A stretch of 64,000 nt of DNA from Carpediemonas membranifera (Eukaryota; Fornicata), in assembly GCA_019828565.1 (NCBI GenBank), contig JAHDYR010000013.1, forward strand, positions 277,556 through 341,555. Reading direction: 5' to 3'. A model generated the notes under the pieces. It was given only the letters and a program-made list of their open reading frames with translations. It searched no databases and was not told the DNA's origin. Shown here in pieces: positions 1 through 10,900 of the stretch; the first letter of the stretch is position 1; each line of letters starts with the position of its first letter. The translations under genes and the position numbers were made by a program.

Positions 1-2
1 TG

Positions 3-3000
3 GTCGACGCCGTCTCTGCGGCCAGGAACTGTATCCATAACAACACGCCCCTCCTCCTCCTGGGGGCACGCGGGTCGGGTAGACGCAAGGCCATCGAGAC
101 TGCCGCCGCCTCCATGCCGTATCCGGTCACAGTCCGCCACATCTGGTGCTCTGGTGTCACCACTGCAAGCACCCTCCGCGACGTCGTCGTCCGTGACCTC
201 AAGCCCTCCTTTACTGGGGCTGGCACCCGGGTGTTCAGGCCGCCCTCTGGCAAGACCGTCTTCGTCCTCCACGGGCTGGACACAGTCCCTAAGGACGGCT
301 ACGACTCGAGGGAAGTCGTCAACTGGGCCTCGCATATTGCCCACCACTCGTCCATTTATGATCCGGTCACCGGCACGGCGGACCGTCTGGTCGACGTCGT
401 CATCTTCGCCACTATGGCTCCGGGACTGTGGAAGGAGGGAGTGACGCTGGATCAGATTGCATCGCCCAGGCTGCTGGGTGTCAGCACCACTGTGAGCATG
501 CCTCGCCCCTCTACCCGGGAGTGCAGGGACATCCTCCTCAGCAAGATCATGGGGCTGCCCTCGTCCCTGGGGCAGAAGACCACAGCTCTCGCTAACACGG
601 TCGTTGCTGCCGGAGAGAGCGTTAACAAGCACCGCCCGGCTGCTGAACACGTGACACTCGACCAGCTTGTCCGTTGGGTGGGGGAGCTTGCACACTACGA
701 CCTCAGTACCGACCCAGCAACGGCCATACTCCACGCGGGGCTCACAGTCCTCGGTGGAGCACCCTCTACACACGACGAGAAGCCCATGCAGAAGATCCTC
801 GCCCACGCCATTGCCCAGAAGTTCCTCGGCGACAAGACCGCGTCCAGCGACCTTCAAAAGACGCCTCTCATGGTCGCCCTGGACACGTCCAACGAGGTTC
901 TCCGGCAACCGATGGAGGAGGCGGACCTGGCAGAGTTGGGCGGGTCGACAGTGCAGTTTAGTGTAATTTTTAACGCCCTCAGCACGGCTACTGGTCTCAC
1001 CATCACCATGAACCAAGGCTGCGGCGCCATCCCCGCGCTCATGGCTGCCACCCGCTCTTTGGGCGTTGAGCTGCACCACCCCGCCCCGGCCCGGCCATAC
1101 ACGACCAGGACCATGATGGCCGAGCTCAAGACCGCCATAGCTGCGGTGCTGGAGGGCAAGAAGGTCGCCCTCGTCATCACTGAGCCCCTAATCGACACTT
1201 TCCCTGCCTGGCTGTCCATTGTCAACAGCTTGGCCTCCGGAGTCCTCCCACCCGAGCTCTCGTGGGCAGACATACAGGTCATGGCGGCCGGCGCCAGTCT
1301 TCCGCCTGAGGAGACCCAGGCGGCCATCCTCGCAGGCCTCATCCCCGTAGCCGTGCTCGACTCGGCCCACCCCGCATATGATGACCGTATGCGCCTGTTC
1401 GTCGGGCTATCGAACAACACTGTCGCCGTCAAGATGACTCAGGCTGAAGTCACTGGAGTCGACGAGTCGGTCGTTATGCTCCATAAGGAGTATGCCACCC
1501 ACCCCTCCCAGCTCGGCATCATGGCCGGACTATTTACTACTACCCGCGCCGCCCAACTCGAGAGAATCGGGTCGGATAAGGCGCGCCTGGACAGAGGCCT
1601 TCAGGCGCTCGAAGGGGCGCGGCAGGCTATCGGTGACCTCACGACTCAAGCCGAGTCACAACGGAAGGAGCTTGACGAGGCAAAGGCGGCTCTCCAGGTC
1701 ACCCTCGAGGACATCCGCCAGGCTACAGTTGAAGGCACGAACAAGACGAGGGAGGCCGAGACGATGCAGGCCGAGCTGAAGACCAAGGAAGCGGCTGTTG
1801 CGGAGAAACGGGTTGGTGCCAAGGCGAGGCTCGACAACGTTGTGCCTGTGATCGAGGAGGCAAGGCAGGCGGTGGACCGCATCGACAACAATAGCCTTGG
1901 CCGGGCAATTGATTACAGCAAGGGCGCCAACGCCAGCCGCAGTTTCAAGGATGTGATTGGACTCATTCAAAAGATCACAGAACCCCGCCCGGATCAAAAG
2001 ATGAGCGCCGGAGTCGTGAGGCGTGGCATCGAGGCGTTGGGCCAGGACATCGACTCCTGGGCCCGTGAGCTCACTGACAACAAGAAGAAGTTCGCCAGCA
2101 TCAAGAAGGACGTCGCCAACCTCGAGCCGGACCAGGAGCTCAAGCGCGCTGCCACATGCCTACCGCCTCTCGCTGCGTGGATCCGGGCCGTAGTCAACTA
2201 TGCTGATACCGTGAACGACGTCGCCCCCCTCACGGCGGAGGTCGAGCGACTCGACTCTGAGCTCAGCAACAGTCGCCGTATGCTGGCTGATGTCGAGCGA
2301 GAGCTAGTGGAGCTCAAGACCCGCGGTGATCAGCTCGCTGCCGATTACCAGTCGCGCACGGCTGAATCAGTGTTGCTCGGCCAGAAGCTCGAGGCCATCG
2401 AAGACAAGCTCGGCCGGGCCACGTGGCTGATGAACCAGCTCGAGTCGGAGCGCAGTCGCTGGGCTTTCTCCAGAGACGAGATGGCTGAGGTCGCCGCTTC
2501 TATCGACAATCTCGCCGTGCACGCCGCAGCACTCACCTCTCACGGTCTCAACCGCAGCGAGGATGGCCGCCAAGCGCTGCTTGACCAGTGGAGTGTCCCC
2601 CAGCTGGACTACCCGGCCCTGGTCAGCTCCCACAAGGCAATCGCCCAGTGGATCGACGCCGGCCTCCCCTCCCACGCCGCTTCCCTCACCAACGCCGCAG
2701 CTCTCGACCTGACTCTGACATGCGGGGTCTGCCCGCTCGTGATAGACCCAGACGGGGGCCTCGTTGACGCCGCTGCCGCTGTACTCGCCGCCCGCGGTGT
2801 CCCTGTGGACAGGCTATCGCCCAGTCACCCCCAACTCCTCAGCAAGCTCGCCCTCGCTGTTAGATTCGGCCGAAAGGTGATTCTGAGCCTCACAGACCCC
2901 TCGGTGCTCCCGCTGCTGGCTTCATTGCTGGTGGCCGAGGTCGGCGATTCCATCATTGTCGGCAGTCAGACCGTGGATGTATCCCCAGATTTCCGACTGA

Positions 3001-5600
3001 TCCTGTCGACCGTTGACGGTGACATGACAAAAATTCCGCCATACATTACCGGCCACGTGGTACCAATCCGTGTGGTCACGAGTAAGGCTGGCCTCGTCCA
3101 GTCCTTCATGGACATCACGCTGGCCACCCTGCACGCCGACATGCGAGAGCAGCGGGCCCAGGCGACGGCGACGGAGACCAAGCTGCGGAAGGAGCTCGAG
3201 AGCCTGGAGGACGACCTGCTGACGACACTGTCAGAGAACCAAACAGACTTGCTCGGCAACGACGCCCTCGTTGAGACGCTCAAGACACTGAAGGCGAGCA
3301 CCAAGGAGGTCAGCCGGGCCCTGGACGCCGCGAGAGAGTCCAAGGCTGCCCTGGAGCACACTACCAGCAAGTACCTCCCCGTAGCTGAGCTGGCGGCCCA
3401 AGTGTCTATGGCACACGCGACATTGGCCTCACTCCACCCGTTGTACCAGATCAGAGCGGTCAGACTCAACGCCGTCTTCGAACAGGCGCTGAGGTCAGCT
3501 GGCGCAGCGACTGACAGCTCCATCGTTCCAGCGATTCTGACTAAGCTCACTGTCGCGGCGTTCAGAATGGTCGTCAGGTCGGTACTTAGCGAACATCGTA
3601 CAGCTGCTATCCTCACGCTGCTCTCGTTCGTTCGTCATGACGTTTACACTGATAAGCAATGGCTCTTCCTCCTGGGCGGCCTCACCACCACCAGCGACGC
3701 ACCAGGCTGGGTCCCAGAAGACCGCAAGACAACCTCCGCACCACTTTTCGACGTGGTCGACCGCTCACTGTTTGCCGACACATCCCCCTGGAAGACTTGG
3801 GCCAGCGGCGGTCAGGACCCGCGTGTGGACACTAAACTGCTCGCCATGGCAGCCAAGACGCTCAGGCCCGACCGGTTTGAGGAGCTAATCACCCGCACGA
3901 TCACGTCCGAGCTCCGTATCGACGCCAGTGTTCTCACCCCGCTCCCACCCGCCCTGTCACCCTTCCACACACTCCTCATTGGCAGCCCCGGCGCTGATGC
4001 GGCTGGGGCAGTCATGGCGCTTGCACCAGAGGGTCAGGCGGTGGACTTCACCTCCTTTGGTGAATGTGACTCGACCGCCATCTGTCACAAGATCGCCACG
4101 CCTGGCTGGCACGTGGTCACAAACCTCCAGTTGTCACCCACTGACACCAGCATCATCGTCGAAGCGGCTGCCCACATCCCCGTGGGCGATACGCGCATCT
4201 TCTTCGTCACGGAGCCCTCGCCCGACCTGCCTCCCACCCTTCCTCAGCTGTGCGACACATACACACTCGAACTGCCCCGCGGTGTGGCTGCATCCGTCGC
4301 CCGTACCTACGAGACGTGGCCCCCGGATCTCCCGGCCACCGTACCCGACCCAGAGTTCAAGAAACGGGTCTTCCTCGCCGCTGTACTCCATGCGATCATC
4401 CTTGAACGCCGCCTCTACTCCCCCAGAGGATGGAGCAAGAAGTACGAGTTCTCCTCTGCTGATATGGCGTGCGCCATTGATCTCCTGATCGCCCAATCGC
4501 ACGGGACATGGTCCTGGTCCCGTATCCAAACCCTATTGGGCTCCGTCGTCTACGGTGGTAGACTCGAAGGGGAACCCGACGCCAAGCTCCTCAAGGCGCT
4601 GGTCAGCAAGTTCATGAGCAGGCCCGCTATCGAGAGGCCGGGGGACATCCTTCTCTCACTCCCAGCCCACCCCACGGCCGCGTCGGCCTTAAGCTGCGCG
4701 AACTCGTTAACCGATGTTGACCAGGCGTCACTTCTTGGCCTTCCTGTGAATGCGTCAGTTCAGCAAGCAGTGCAGGCCGCACAGGCGACATGCTCCCAGT
4801 TCCGACGTGTGATGGGGTCTTCTGGGTCTGGCCACGCCGACGAGCTCGTCAAGGGCGTTCTGAGCGCATGGGATGGCGTGAAGACGACGACAGGATGCTG
4901 CCAGACCATCACTGTCCGCGAGATGCCGGATGCCATTGGTTCTTTCTTTGCGGCTGAGGTTGCGGCTATCCACAAGTTCTGCATGCTGATTGACTCAAAC
5001 CTCGGTATGTTCCGCGACTCCGGATACGACATGACCATTCTTGACTCTATCGGGGCGCAGCTTGTGGCGGGTGAGCTGCCGCTTGTATGGGACCGCGCCC
5101 TTCCCAACAACATCGGCGATTACTACGCGACCCTCTCTCCGGTTCGCATGTTTAAGATTATTGGCCAGAAGAGCGCCGCCATACGTCATATGGCGTCTGA
5201 ATATGCTTCCAGCGGCATTCTAAGTGGTCTCACTGTCGACCTCGGCGTCTTTATGGTCCCCGGCGGCTTCATCTCAGCAGCATGTCAGCTGGCAGCAAGA
5301 CAGCTTAAGGTCTCACCCACCACTCTCATGCCCGTGGTACAGTCTGCCCCAGTCGACGGCGCAGTCAGGGTCAAGCAGCTTTTTGTCACTTCATCTGCAG
5401 GTCAAAGTCTGTTGACTTCCACAGCTGAGGTCCACCTTACGTGGGCAACCAGTGGAATCCCTGGTGATTTACCTGTGTATGTAACACCGCTCAGGGACCC
5501 CACAGACTTGCTGTTCCACATCAACGCCAAGGATATCCATGGGCTGGGTGCGGCATCCGCCATGACAGGCGATTATGCATCAGTGATTAACGATAACTGA
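3..5600 (+). CDS. Dynein heavy chain, C-terminal motor part (5' end outside window)
   Basis: The frame is open from the window edge, so the gene starts upstream; about 1,865 residues are visible. Domains follow the dynein motor order. An AAA3 P-loop (GARGSGRR, bases 63-86) comes first, then AAA3, then AAA4. From about base 1550 a coiled-coil stalk leads into a microtubule-binding domain (about 1900-2290) and the return coil. AAA5 (about 2640-3120), AAA6 (about 3800-4310) and the C-terminal domain with the YGGR motif follow. The tail resembles cytoplasmic dynein-1 more than axonemal forms. Oddities: the AAA3 Walker B acidic pair reads HG, and the AAA4 P-loop (NQGCGAIPAL, about base 1011) lacks its lysine. 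Dynein is the minus-end-directed microtubule motor. There is no intron in 5.6 kb and codon use is GC-rich. Family certain; the class is an inference. Confidence 0.93.
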   Translation, partial: VDAVSAARNCIHNNTPLLLLGARGSGRRKAIETAAASMPYPVTVRHIWCSGVTTASTLRDVVVRDLKPSFTGAGTRVFRPPSGKTVFVLHGLDTVPKDGYDSREVVNWASHIAHHSSIYDPVTGTADRLVDVVIFATMAPGLWKEGVTLDQIASPRLLGVSTTVSMPRPSTRECRDILLSKIMGLPSSLGQKTTALANTVVAAGESVNKHRPAAEHVTLDQLVRWVGELAHYDLSTDPATAILHAGLTVLGGAPSTHDEKPMQKILAHAIAQKFLGDKTASSDLQKTPLMVALDTSNEVLRQPMEEADLAELGGSTVQFSVIFNALSTATGLTITMNQGCGAIPALMAATRSLGVELHHPAPARPYTTRTMMAELKTAIAAVLEGKKVALVITEPLIDTFPAWLSIVNSLASGVLPPELSWADIQVMAAGASLPPEETQAAILAGLIPVAVLDSAHPAYDDRMRLFVGLSNNTVAVKMTQAEVTGVDESVVMLHKEYATHPSQLGIMAGLFTTTRAAQLERIGSDKARLDRGLQALEGARQAIGDLTTQAESQRKELDEAKAALQVTLEDIRQATVEGTNKTREAETMQAELKTKEAAVAEKRVGAKARLDNVVPVIEEARQAVDRIDNNSLGRAIDYSKGANASRSFKDVIGLIQKITEPRPDQKMSAGVVRRGIEALGQDIDSWARELTDNKKKFASIKKDVANLEPDQELKRAATCLPPLAAWIRAVVNYADTVNDVAPLTAEVERLDSELSNSRRMLADVERELVELKTRGDQLAADYQSRTAESVLLGQKLEAIEDKLGRATWLMNQLESERSRWAFSRDEMAEVAASIDNLAVHAAALTSHGLNRSEDGRQALLDQWSVPQLDYPALVSSHKAIAQWIDAGLPSHAASLTNAAALDLTLTCGVCPLVIDPDGGLVDAAAAVLAARGVPVDRLSPSHPQLLSKLALAVRFGRKVILSLTDPSVLPLLASLLVAEVGDSIIVGSQTVDVSPDFRLILSTVDGDMTKIPPYITGHVVPIRVVTSKAGLVQSFMDITLATLHADMREQRAQATATETKLRKELESLEDDLLTTLSENQTDLLGNDALVETLKTLKASTKEVSRALDAARESKAALEHTTSKYLPVAELAAQVSMAHATLASLHPLYQIRAVRLNAVFEQALRSAGAATDSSIVPAILTKLTVAAFRMVVRSVLSEHRTAAILTLLSFVRHDVYTDKQWLFLLGGLTTTSDAPGWVPEDRKTTSAPLFDVVDRSLFADTSPWKTWASGGQDPRVDTKLLAMAAKTLRPDRFEELITRTITSELRIDASVLTPLPPALSPFHTLLIGSPGADAAGAVMALAPEGQAVDFTSFGECDSTAICHKIATPGWHVVTNLQLSPTDTSIIVEAAAHIPVGDTRIFFVTEPSPDLPPTLPQLCDTYTLELPRGVAASVARTYETWPPDLPATVPDPEFKKRVFLAAVLHAIILERRLYSPRGWSKKYEFSSADMACAIDLLIAQSHGTWSWSRIQTLLGSVVYGGRLEGEPDAKLLKALVSKFMSRPAIERPGDILLSLPAHPTAASALSCANSLTDVDQASLLGLPVNASVQQAVQAAQATCSQFRRVMGSSGSGHADELVKGVLSAWDGVKTTTGCCQTITVREMPDAIGSFFAAEVAAIHKFCMLIDSNLGMFRDSGYDMTILDSIGAQLVAGELPLVWDRALPNNIGDYYATLSPVRMFKIIGQKSAAIRHMASEYASSGILSGLTVDLGVFMVPGGFISAACQLAARQLKVSPTTLMPVVQSAPVDGAVRVKQLFVTSSAGQSLLTSTAEVHLTWATSGIPGDLPVYVTPLRDPTDLLFHINAKDIHGLGAASAMTGDYASVINDN

Positions 5601-5784
5601 CATGTAAAGCACCTTATTGACGCCTACTGCACCCGCAATGGTTTGTTCGTGGGCCAATGGCCTCAACCAACTTTGAACGTGATCTGAGCGTTATTTGCTG
5701 TTGCGTTCGTTGTGACTTTTCGATGAGTCGCAGGAGAGATTTCGGATTGAGCCATGCCCCACACCCGACATACTGACCATAAGA

Positions 5785-6159
5785 GTGAAATCTTCGCTAC
5801 GCTCAGGCTCGCGAAGCTCGGCTGTGCCTCGCCGCTCGCAAAACTGTTCGTCGCTATATGGCAATAAACGATGCTCCCTCTTCTCCACCTCCGGCATAAC
5901 CATGAGGTCGGCCGAAGGTATCCACCAGGGGGACCCGCTCTCTCCAATTCTGTTCAGCTTGGGCGTTAAGCCCATTCTGGACGTCTTTCGTGAGGCTTTC
6001 CCTGGGTGGTGCATCCGTGCCTTCCAGGACGACATCGTAGCCACCACTACCCGCCCGCTACAGTCGCCTGGGGTCGGCTGTGAGGCCAACAATCTCACAG
6101 AACTCGCTACTCAGAAGTTCAACGAGGTTGGCCTCCGCCTCTGTGATCTGTCGAGGTAA
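5785..6159 (+). pseudogene. Non-LTR retrotransposon reverse-transcriptase fragment
   Basis: The 124-residue frame contains the RT motif run GIHQGDPLSPILF followed by RAFQDDIVA, an F-x-D-D catalytic motif with Q in the variable position. These are RT motifs 4 and 5 of LINE-type elements. The upstream fingers and the downstream thumb, RNase H-like or zinc-knuckle parts are missing, so this is a truncated remnant. It is not the same lineage as the LINE at 18581-22021, whose motif is FVDD. An identical copy lies in the other inverted-repeat arm. Confidence 0.75.
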
Positions 6160-6231
6160 AAGGGAGTCTGATTCAAACTGTTTATAGGGTTGGTATTGGG
6201 GTTAGTACCCTATACTGCTCACACTTCCCTT

Positions 6232-6504
6232 CTAAAGGTGCAGCTCCGGATGGGCCTCGGCGTAGATGTCGAGGGCCTCGAGGTCGCGGACCTCGCGGTA
6301 CGGGAGCCACTCATCGGCGCCTGGGTAGCCGTCCCAGGCGACGAGGAACTCAAGGGAACTCTTCGTGGGGCCACCGCGGTGGCCAGTAATGGCTTCGACT
6401 TCAAATGTATCGTCGTCCAGTGAGGCGACGGTGAGGTCGTCAAAGGCCAAGGAGTCGTCGTACTCCACGAGCCGGGAACCGTGGGCATCGGTTTTCTTCA
6501 GCAT
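6232..6504 (-). CDS. Small chromodomain ORF (90 aa)
   Basis: An ATG-initiated 90-residue ORF whose C-terminal half reads as a chromodomain: FEVEAI at the start strand, then EFLVAWDGYPGADEWLP, matching the K/Y-W-x-G-Y pattern. Chromodomains bind methylated histone tails, and in Ty3 chromoviruses they sit at the integrase C-terminus. Here it stands alone, with no integrase in frame upstream. It may be the broken tail of a chromovirus pol or a small captured protein. The Ty3-1 chromodomain at the end of 7982-12088 is clearly different in sequence. The copy in the other arm is frameshifted. Confidence 0.6.
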   Translation of the reverse strand: MLKKTDAHGSRLVEYDDSLAFDDLTVASLDDDTFEVEAITGHRGGPTKSSLEFLVAWDGYPGADEWLPYREVRDLEALDIYAEAHPELHL

Positions 6505-6759
6505 ATGAGGGGAATTAACGTTAATGTGCCTCGCTAATGCGGAGAATGCTTTTACAGGGAAAGATGAAGAGAAAACCCTTGTGCCAATAAATGGCTTAAA
6601 CTGTATAAATGATTAGTGTGGTCTATGACCACCACAGGGGAGGAGACGGAGGAGGAGATGTTGGAGGAGATGTTGGAGGTGATCCTTGAGGAGATTGAGG
6701 AGGACATGGATGAAGAGGAGGGAATGAATGATGATGATGAATTTTGGACAGAGGGCGGT

Positions 6760-7263
6760 TTACCGATTGTTTGCCCGCTTGGGTTTCTTCGGCTTCCGAA
6801 AATCCTCGTCCTGTCTCGTTCGCTCCTTGAGGTGCGGGTTCTTGGCCAGAGTCTTAAACACAACCTCGCTGTCAATCTTCTCGGGGCCCATGTCGGGTTT
6901 CTCTGCGAGGGCCGCCGAGCCGGCAGTGGCGACCGAGAGACCAACGAGGTAACCATACCGGTCCTTACACCACAGAACACGGTGGCGGAGGTACAGGCGC
7001 GAGAGCAATCCATAGCCGTTCAGGCGTCCGAACTTGAAGCCTCGATAGAGGTCTTCGAGGAACTCAGCCTCCTCCTTCATCGACTGGGAAGCAGGGCGTT
7101 TCCAGGAAAGGTTTGCCTCCTCCTGAAGCTGAGCCACGGTGGTTTTGAGCTTCTTCTCTTCGGTCTTGTCATCGAGCTGCTCCTTTAGCTTGTCCAAAGC
7201 TCCGGAGAGTTCTGCGATCTTGGCCGTCGCTTTCGTTAGCTCTTCTTGCTCATTGGCGTTCAT
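6760..7263 (-). CDS. Gag-like ORF, homologous to the YR-element Gag
   Basis: A 167-residue protein: a charged helical N-terminus with heptad-like K/E/L spacing (about residues 1-60), then a conserved core with WKRPAS, EEAEFL, LRHRVLW and KDRYGYL, and a very basic C-terminus (KPKKPKRANN). The same core occurs in the ORF at 17067-17642, which precedes a tyrosine-recombinase retroelement pol. That context implies a nucleic-acid-binding Gag/ORF1 role. I chose the ATG at 7263 because the longer frame starts without ATG inside a repeated leader. No zinc knuckle is visible. It has no RT partner immediately downstream. Confidence 0.6.
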   Translation of the reverse strand: MNANEQEELTKATAKIAELSGALDKLKEQLDDKTEEKKLKTTVAQLQEEANLSWKRPASQSMKEEAEFLEDLYRGFKFGRLNGYGLLSRLYLRHRVLWCKDRYGYLVGLSVATAGSAALAEKPDMGPEKIDSEVVFKTLAKNPHLKERTRQDEDFRKPKKPKRANNR

Positions 7264-7286
7264 GCTTGCCTTTCTTTGCTCTCTTT

Positions 7287-7391
7287 GTTGTAACGATGCT
7301 AATTCATTTCGACACACTGGTGTCGTCTCGGACCAAGTAGGACCAAGACGACACCCATAAAATATATAAATATTAATACGGTATTGCGACA
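7287..7391 (-). repeat. Leader repeat with 16-bp hairpin
   Basis: About 105 bp, shared with 12110-12223 and with the mirror copy 35376-35480. It contains an inverted repeat (7319-7355) built on ggtgtcgtct and agacgacacc around an aagta loop, then an AT-rich stretch (ataaaatatataaatatt). It lies just upstream of the Gag-like ORF, as 12110-12223 lies just upstream of Ty3-1 gag-pol. It therefore behaves like a common 5' leader or the tip of an LTR. Confidence 0.65.
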
Positions 7392-7436
7392 CTACCCCTC
7401 CCCCCCCACCGAGAGTATTAAAGCCACTTTGCAAAT

Positions 7437-7509
7437 TGTGTCAGAAACCCATCCGATGGTCGAGGATCTTCCTTCAGGGTGGAACCGGGTTCGACCCCCG
7501 GAGTCACCA
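7437..7509 (+). other. tRNA-like 3' half (T arm plus acceptor strand)
   Basis: Bases 7485-7501 form a perfect T stem (ccggg/cccgg) around a ttcgacc loop. They are followed by a seven-base acceptor-like strand, a discriminator A and a run of five T. No matching 5' acceptor strand (ggtgact) or A box is found upstream. It is either a decayed tRNA gene or a tRNA-derived element; a canonical retroviral primer-binding site is not supported. Confidence 0.3.
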
Positions 7510-7981
7510 TATTTTTCACTGAATGGGTCTTAACCTGCACGACCCAGCGATGAGTCGAAAAGAAGGAGGAGGCGAAGGACGAAAAAAATGGGAAGGGTGT
7601 ACTCGATATGCCCTTGCAGCGGCCTACCTCCACCTCCTGTCTGAGGTCTGAGTACTTCGTGTGGTGGCCGAAACACGAGTCGATGGCGAAAGAGTGAACG
7701 GGGAAGATGATCGCAACGAGAGCTGAACCCGAGGGAAATGGGGAGATATATAAAGGTGATTGTACTGCTGTAGCACTAGGTTCTCACGGGCATTGGTTCC
7801 CCGCAATGCGCAAAAATTTGGAATCAATCGACTATCGATTAACTGGGGAGGTTTGGACCGAAATTCCCCGCAAAAGAGGTGTAACAAGCATGTGTAGAGC
7901 GATATTGGGCGGAAGAATTACTTCCCGGAGGGTAATTGAGCATAATTGGCTGCTCGCCGATTGAGTTGCCTAATACTGCGG
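7510..7981. other. Non-coding 3' region of Ty3-1
   Basis: Sequence between the Ty3-1 stop codon and the tRNA-like segment. It should hold the 3' untranslated/LTR region of Ty3-1, but a full LTR pair cannot be delimited because only the roughly 105-bp leader is shared with the 5' side. Confidence 0.4.
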
Positions 7982-10900
7982 CTAGGACCGGGCCTGCCAC
8001 CTGCGACGAATACGAGCCAGAGTCGGCTCTAGTGCAGGGTTCTCGCGCAAATATTGGTCTAGGGCCTCCAGCTGGTCGGTGTCTCTGGTAAAACTAATCC
8101 AAGAGTCTTCGCTCGGCTCGTAGCCCAGCCAGTGGACTTTGAATTCGACCTTGGACCCCTTGTTTGAGACCCTGTGCTTGTAGACATTGTCGACCACGTA
8201 CTCACCGCACTCGGCGGCAAGTCTAGCGATCAGGGCTTGCTCGTCCTCTGGCGTCTCGACAGGAATGAGTCGCTCATCGCTGACCAGGACCTCTGCCAGC
8301 GACACCAAGTCGCGAACCACGTGCGTAGCGGGCGATTCGCCGGCTCGTACAACCTTCATCGGGCCCCGGAGGCTGGTGAGCAGCTTGGGAGCTCTGCCAA
8401 CGTAGCGGAGGAGTGCGAAGGAGCCATCCGGGAAGCTCGGAGGTGTGTCGCTGTCCTCGCCGCTCTTGTTTCGTTCGCTATACCGTTGGAGATGAGCCTT
8501 GGCTTGCAGACGGCGGGTATTAAGGGCGTCGCGGAACGCCTTCAGGCAATCGGCTTGGCCCGCCGACATTTCCTTAAATAGGGCCCACGCCCGCTCGTAT
8601 TGCGCGACTGAAAACTGCTCGGAGTCGGATCCCGAATTGCCTGTCACTAGGCGTAAGGGGGCTTGCCCCGTGGCCCGTGTTGGCCGTGTATTAATGATGT
8701 ACTGCACTAAAGGGAGGAAAGGAACCCAGTCATAGTCCTGGCTGTCAAATAGTAAACCCCGCAACAGACGAAGGACTTTTCCATTCGTGCGTTCAAGAAT
8801 TCCGTTGGAGGCTGGGTGATGTGGGGTCGAGTAACGATGCTTGAGGGAGAGGATCCGGTTGACTTCAGCGTCCACTTGGTTCCTAAATTCCGGTCCGCCA
8901 TCAGTTTGAAGTAGCGCTGGTTTCCCAAATAGGGCCCAGACTTCTAGCATTGCTTGGGCTGTCTCGGCGGCCGTGGTTGATCTCACCGGCTTCAGTACCA
9001 CGTATTTCGTGAAGACATCTGTGAAGACCAAGACGCCCTTGTACTCACCGCTAGCCCCCAGGGAGAGAGTGTCGACTTGGACGCATTCAAAGGGCGTGTA
9101 CCGGTGTGTGCTGTTCTTCGCCGGGGGCGTTCGCTTGTGTGCGCGCAACTTCTGGCATGTCAAGCACTGCTTGACTACCCGCTTGGCGAGTGCCGAGACG
9201 TCGGGCCAAACATGACCCGCCTCCATCGCAAGAGTCGTAAGGCGTACTGCCTTGGGGTGGCCATTGGCGCCCTCATGCAGATCTTGAAGTATGCGCAGCT
9301 TCTCCTCCTCCGATGGTACGATCTCGGCACTGTTCACAGTCTTAGTCGACGATTCTAGCCGTGAAAGAGCGTCGGCGACCACATTATGCTCGCCTGATAT
9401 GTGGGCAATGTTGAAATTGAATTCTTGCAAAGCAATCCGCCAGCGCATCACCTTGGGGGATACGAGGGAGCGGCGCATGAGGTACACAATATTCCGGTGG
9501 TCTGTGTGGATAGTGAGCGAGTTAACCATCTTGAGTAGAGGACTCAAGTCAGGCCGGGTGAGGGTATGAAGGATTGCGTACAGCTCCTTGTCGTAGGTGG
9601 CCCAGCGCCTCTGCGTCGCGTTAAATAATTTCGAAACGAAGGCGACCAGGCGGCGATTCGCGCCCTCTCCCTGGGTGATTACGGCCCCAAGCCCCCGGTC
9701 GCTTGCGTCAGTGTAAACGTCCCATGGCAGGCTGGGATCAGGCTGAGCCAGGACGGTCTCTTGGGCTACCGCCTCTCTCAGGGCCACGAGGGCTTCCTCT
9801 TGGCGTGGTCCCCATACGAATGGCTCACCGGCGTTCCTGATCAGCTCATAGAGGGGGTCCACAAGGTCCGCCGCGGCTGGGATGAAGTCGATCACGTAAT
9901 TAAACATCCCTAAGAGTGTTCTGACCCCTGAAACATTGCTCGGAGCCTCTATCGACGTGAGTGCTTCAATCCGTCGCTTGTCGATGCTCTTCCCCTCGCG
10001 GGAAAGGTGGAAGCCCACGATGTCTAACTCCTCCGCGCCGATCACACATTTTGCCGGGCTAAGCCGAAGGTCATACTTTGTCAGCAACTGGAAGGTTTGC
10101 TCTAAGCGTGCTATAAGTTCCTCCTCAGATTGGGCGTAGATTAAGATGTCGTCAATATAGACCAGCACCCCCCGGTGGAGTACCGGGGCGAGGATGGATT
10201 GCATGGTACGCTGGAAATAACTCGGAGCGTTAGTCAGCCCGAATGGGACTCGGTTGAACTCCTCGTAGTCGTCAGGTGTTACAAACGCCGTCATAGCTCT
10301 GTCTTCCTCGAGGAGGGGCATCTGATGGTACCCGGACGTCAAGTCCAAGCTGGCGAAGAATTGAGCCCCCGCCGCCTCCTGCACGAAGGTTTTCAAGTCG
10401 GGAAGGGGAAAATGGTCACGAATGGTGGGGGTGTTGAGCTTTGTGTAGTCCACACAGAGGCGTATGGCGCCGTTCTTCTTATCCACTACCACGATCGGGG
10501 AGGAGAACGGTCCGACGCTGTTCCTGGTGATGCCAAGGTGGCGTAGGCGGGTTACTTTTTCCCGCACCTGAAGGCGTCGTTCCCCTGATAGTCTCCGGGC
10601 TCGTTCCTGGACCAGGGCGTCCGGGTCATTCAATCGGATCCGCATAGGTTCAACCTTGGCTCCTTGAGCCGGAATGGGGCCGAACAACGTGGAATACTCA
10701 GCAAGTAGCGCTCGTACCTCGCTTCGGAGCGTGGCGCTCGCGGATTCGGGAATTTCAACAGCACCAACGTCCTCCGAGACGTCTAACTGGTTCAAACTCA
10801 GCGGAATGTCGTCCCCGTCCTCCTTGCTCAGATTTTCGGCTACGAGCTGGAGGAATAAGGAATCCTTCGTGAGAAGCCCGAGTACACGAAGAATGTCGGT

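Larger units (their letters stand above)
5750..10317 (+). repeat. Left arm of a 4,568-bp inverted repeat
   Basis: This block is the reverse complement of 32450-37017, with equal arm lengths. The outer boundary is at agccatg (5750), the inner boundary inside the Ty3-1 reverse transcriptase (10317). By eye the arms differ at about six single-base homopolymer lengths and two substitutions. The arm carries the 3' part of Ty3-1, a Gag-like ORF, a chromodomain ORF and a non-LTR RT scrap. Here Ty3-1 continues uninterrupted past the inner boundary, so this is the more complete copy. No target duplication is seen at the boundaries. Confidence 0.93.
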
